Origin: Chryseolinea serpens
GTDB taxonomy: Bacteria > Bacteroidota > Bacteroidia > Cytophagales > Cyclobacteriaceae
Length of the DNA: 64,000 nt
Assembly: GCF_900129725.1 (NCBI RefSeq)
Contig: NZ_FQWQ01000001.1
Location: forward strand, 1,426,001-1,490,000
Direction: 5' to 3'
Of the stretch, positions 62,509 to 64,000 are shown piece by piece (position 1 is the stretch's first letter; every line of letters begins with the position of its first letter). The notes beneath the pieces are model-generated. The model saw only the letters and a list, made by a program, of their open reading frames with translations. It was not told the origin of the DNA and did no database searches. Made by a program: the position numbers and the translations under genes.

Positions 62509-63780
62509 CTACAATGGTAATTTGCCATCTCCCGACACAGCCTGGGGCGATTCCAAACTCGTCGGCGTCTTCTGAAACGCCTCCAACATCTTCCCACGAT
62601 CAAACGCCTTCTCATTATTCGAAAGCCACACCGTAGCCACCCCATTCCCAATCATATTCGTAATCGCCCGCGCCTCCGACATAAACCGGTCCACCCCAAT
62701 CAGCAAAGCAAGCCCCTCAATAGGAATAGACTTCACCGCCTGCAACGTAGTGGCTAACACAATGAACCCACTCCCCGTCACACCTGCAGCTCCTTTAGAA
62801 GTCACCAACAAAATACCAATCAACGTAAGAATCTTATCCATGCTAAGGTGCACATTATAAGCCTGGGCGAGAAAGATACACGCCATCGACAAGTAGATCG
62901 TAGTGCCATCAAGATTAAACGAATAGCCGGCTGGAACGGTAAGCCCCACGATCGGCTTGGCACACCCCATACGTTCCAGCTTCTCCATCAGCGAAGGCAA
63001 CGCCGCCTCACTCGATGAAGTCCCCAGCACGATGAGCAATTCCTCTTTGATGTATTTTAAAAAATCGATGATCCGTATTCGATACATCCAAAGAATAGCC
63101 CCCAACACTACAAAAACAAAAATGCCCATCGTCGTGTAGACAGCCGCCATGAGTTTAGCCAGCGACACCAACGCAGAAGGCCCAAACTTACCAACCGTAT
63201 AAGCCATACCACCGAAAGCGCCGATAGGCGCCGCGTACATCACAATGTGCAACGCCTTGAACACATATTTGGAAACGAACGTGAGTGGCTTAATGAACCG
63301 TTGTTGCTTATCGAAGAGACTGATAAGGGATCCGGTGACGAGCGACACTACCAGAACTTGCAACGTGAGGTTGTCTTGAAAAAAATGTAGCCAACTGAAC
63401 TGCTGAGCGCCGGTGACATACTTGCCTATCTCAGCGCCGCTCGCACGCGTGGTATCTACGCCTGCTCCAGGTTGAATAACGAACGCCACAGCCACACCGA
63501 TGAGGAGGGCAAAGCTCGTAACGACCTCGAAATAAATGAGAGCTTTGCCACCGGTCTTCCCCACTTTTTTGAGGTCGCCCATCGCGGCGATGCCCAGTGT
63601 GATGGTGAGGAAAATGATGGGGTTGATGAAGAGCTTGACCACGCTGATAAAGCCTTTGCCGAGGAATTCCATCTGCACCGCCCGTTCGGGGTCGGCTATG
63701 CCGATGACAATGCCGGCGGCGATGGACAGCAATACCCAGAAGGTGAGGCTTTTCAGGATCGTTTTGGCGGTGGTGCTCAA
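62509..63780 (-). CDS. dctA: dicarboxylate/amino acid:cation symporter (DctA-like)
   Basis: This 423-residue inner membrane transporter belongs to the DAACS/SLC1-type family. Family marks are the Ser-rich hairpin in IVLGTSSSEAALPSLMEKLE, VGLTVPAGYSFNLDGTTIYL, and the C-terminal helices GAAGVTGSGFIVLATTLQAV and LIGVDRFMSEARAITNMIGN. VPAGYSFNLDGT and DRFMSEARA fit the C4-dicarboxylate branch better than glutamate-specific members. The start is TTG at 63780; no in-frame ATG lies before conserved sequence. About 140 bases separate it from a divergent gene. Confidence 0.92.
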   Translation of the reverse strand: MSTTAKTILKSLTFWVLLSIAAGIVIGIADPERAVQMEFLGKGFISVVKLFINPIIFLTITLGIAAMGDLKKVGKTGGKALIYFEVVTSFALLIGVAVAFVIQPGAGVDTTRASGAEIGKYVTGAQQFSWLHFFQDNLTLQVLVVSLVTGSLISLFDKQQRFIKPLTFVSKYVFKALHIVMYAAPIGAFGGMAYTVGKFGPSALVSLAKLMAAVYTTMGIFVFVVLGAILWMYRIRIIDFLKYIKEELLIVLGTSSSEAALPSLMEKLERMGCAKPIVGLTVPAGYSFNLDGTTIYLSMACIFLAQAYNVHLSMDKILTLIGILLVTSKGAAGVTGSGFIVLATTLQAVKSIPIEGLALLIGVDRFMSEARAITNMIGNGVATVWLSNNEKAFDRGKMLEAFQKTPTSLESPQAVSGDGKLPL

Positions 63781-63922
63781 GAGTTAAAGGGTCTTAAAAA
63801 GGTTCGACGACCCTAGATAGGGAAATTTAAAAAGTATGGCAACCCACCGGGCGTAGAAATCTTTGAAAGTTCGGAAAACGGAATTGAGAAAGGGGGTTAT
63901 CTTTAGCGAAATTCTTAACGGC

Positions 63923-64000
63923 ATGGAACGACTTCGCGCAGGACAATGGCAGGTGGGATATGAAAACGGTTTTTTGCGCCACCTGCAACTGGGGAGCCAC
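63923..64000 (+). CDS. partial CDS, 26 codons visible
   Basis: An ATG at 63923 opens a frame to the window's right edge (MERLRAGQWQVGYENGFLRH then LQLGSH). The W-x-V...NG-LRHL pattern loosely recalls the start of a family of uncharacterised bacterial proteins, sometimes linked to D-apionate metabolism, but the fragment is too short to be sure. It is divergent from the dctA-like gene. Confidence 0.55.
   Translation, partial: MERLRAGQWQVGYENGFLRHLQLGSH

Overview
The window comes from a Bacteroidota chromosome, most likely order Cytophagales (Chryseolinea/Ohtaekwangia-like). The evidence is a SusC/SusD pair under a hybrid two-component regulator, SprB-type repeats, split RHS/DUF6443 proteins, an HYC_CC_PP family protein and moderate GC. 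The placement is inferred from gene content; no 16S or other marker lies in the window.

Region 1 (1-9905, all minus) is a copper/silver defence cluster. In order of transcription it holds a P1B copper ATPase, a small HMA metallochaperone, an HYC_CC_PP protein, a CusA-type RND pump split into two ORFs by an apparent one-base deletion, a TolC-like outer membrane factor, and two RND adaptors with heavy-metal-binding domains (the second runs off the left edge). An AraC regulator with its own CxxC metal-binding-like head lies apart, at 34893-35468.

Region 2 (10081-13218) holds a hypothetical exported protein and a MacB/FtsX-type ABC permease, separated by a dispersed repeat of about 130 bp whose second copy is at 34.8 kb.

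Region 3 (13471-33229) is a polysaccharide utilisation locus: hybrid sensor/regulator, a possible 34-residue membrane peptide, SusC, SusD, GH95, GH97, an alginate-lyase-superfamily protein, GH88 and GH105 on the minus strand, then a GH29 fucosidase on the plus strand followed by a truncated beta-helix enzyme. The enzymes suggest a fucose- and uronate-containing, probably unsulfated polysaccharide: a lyase makes unsaturated oligosaccharides, GH88/GH105 remove the unsaturated uronate, and GH95/GH29/GH97 trim fucose and alpha-linked hexose. A pair of direct repeats between regulator and susC is a strong candidate operator.

Region 4 (33.3-45.0 kb) starts with small AT-rich orphan genes and a badly decayed RadC-type gene. 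Mostly housekeeping or metabolic genes follow: methyltransferase, lgt, thioesterase, amidohydrolase, aldo/keto reductase, gamma-glutamyltransferase-like protein, and a GMC oxidoreductase with its small subunit. Several copies of a palindromic repeat sit here, including a MITE-like unit with 38-bp inverted ends.

Region 5 (45314-61305, all minus) is the most unusual part. Three consecutive large genes (1349, 630 and 2392 residues) together make an RHS/YD-repeat system. The last carries six repeated beta-sandwich-like modules, SprB-like repeats, an RHS core and a 254-residue C-terminal domain with a His-Gly...Cys arrangement like clan CD (caspase/CHAT/C80) cysteine peptidases. Five small genes follow it, mostly for secreted or membrane proteins, and they include candidate immunity proteins; one is frameshifted. 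The window closes with a hypothetical exported protein, a DctA-like dicarboxylate symporter and the first 26 codons of a divergent gene.
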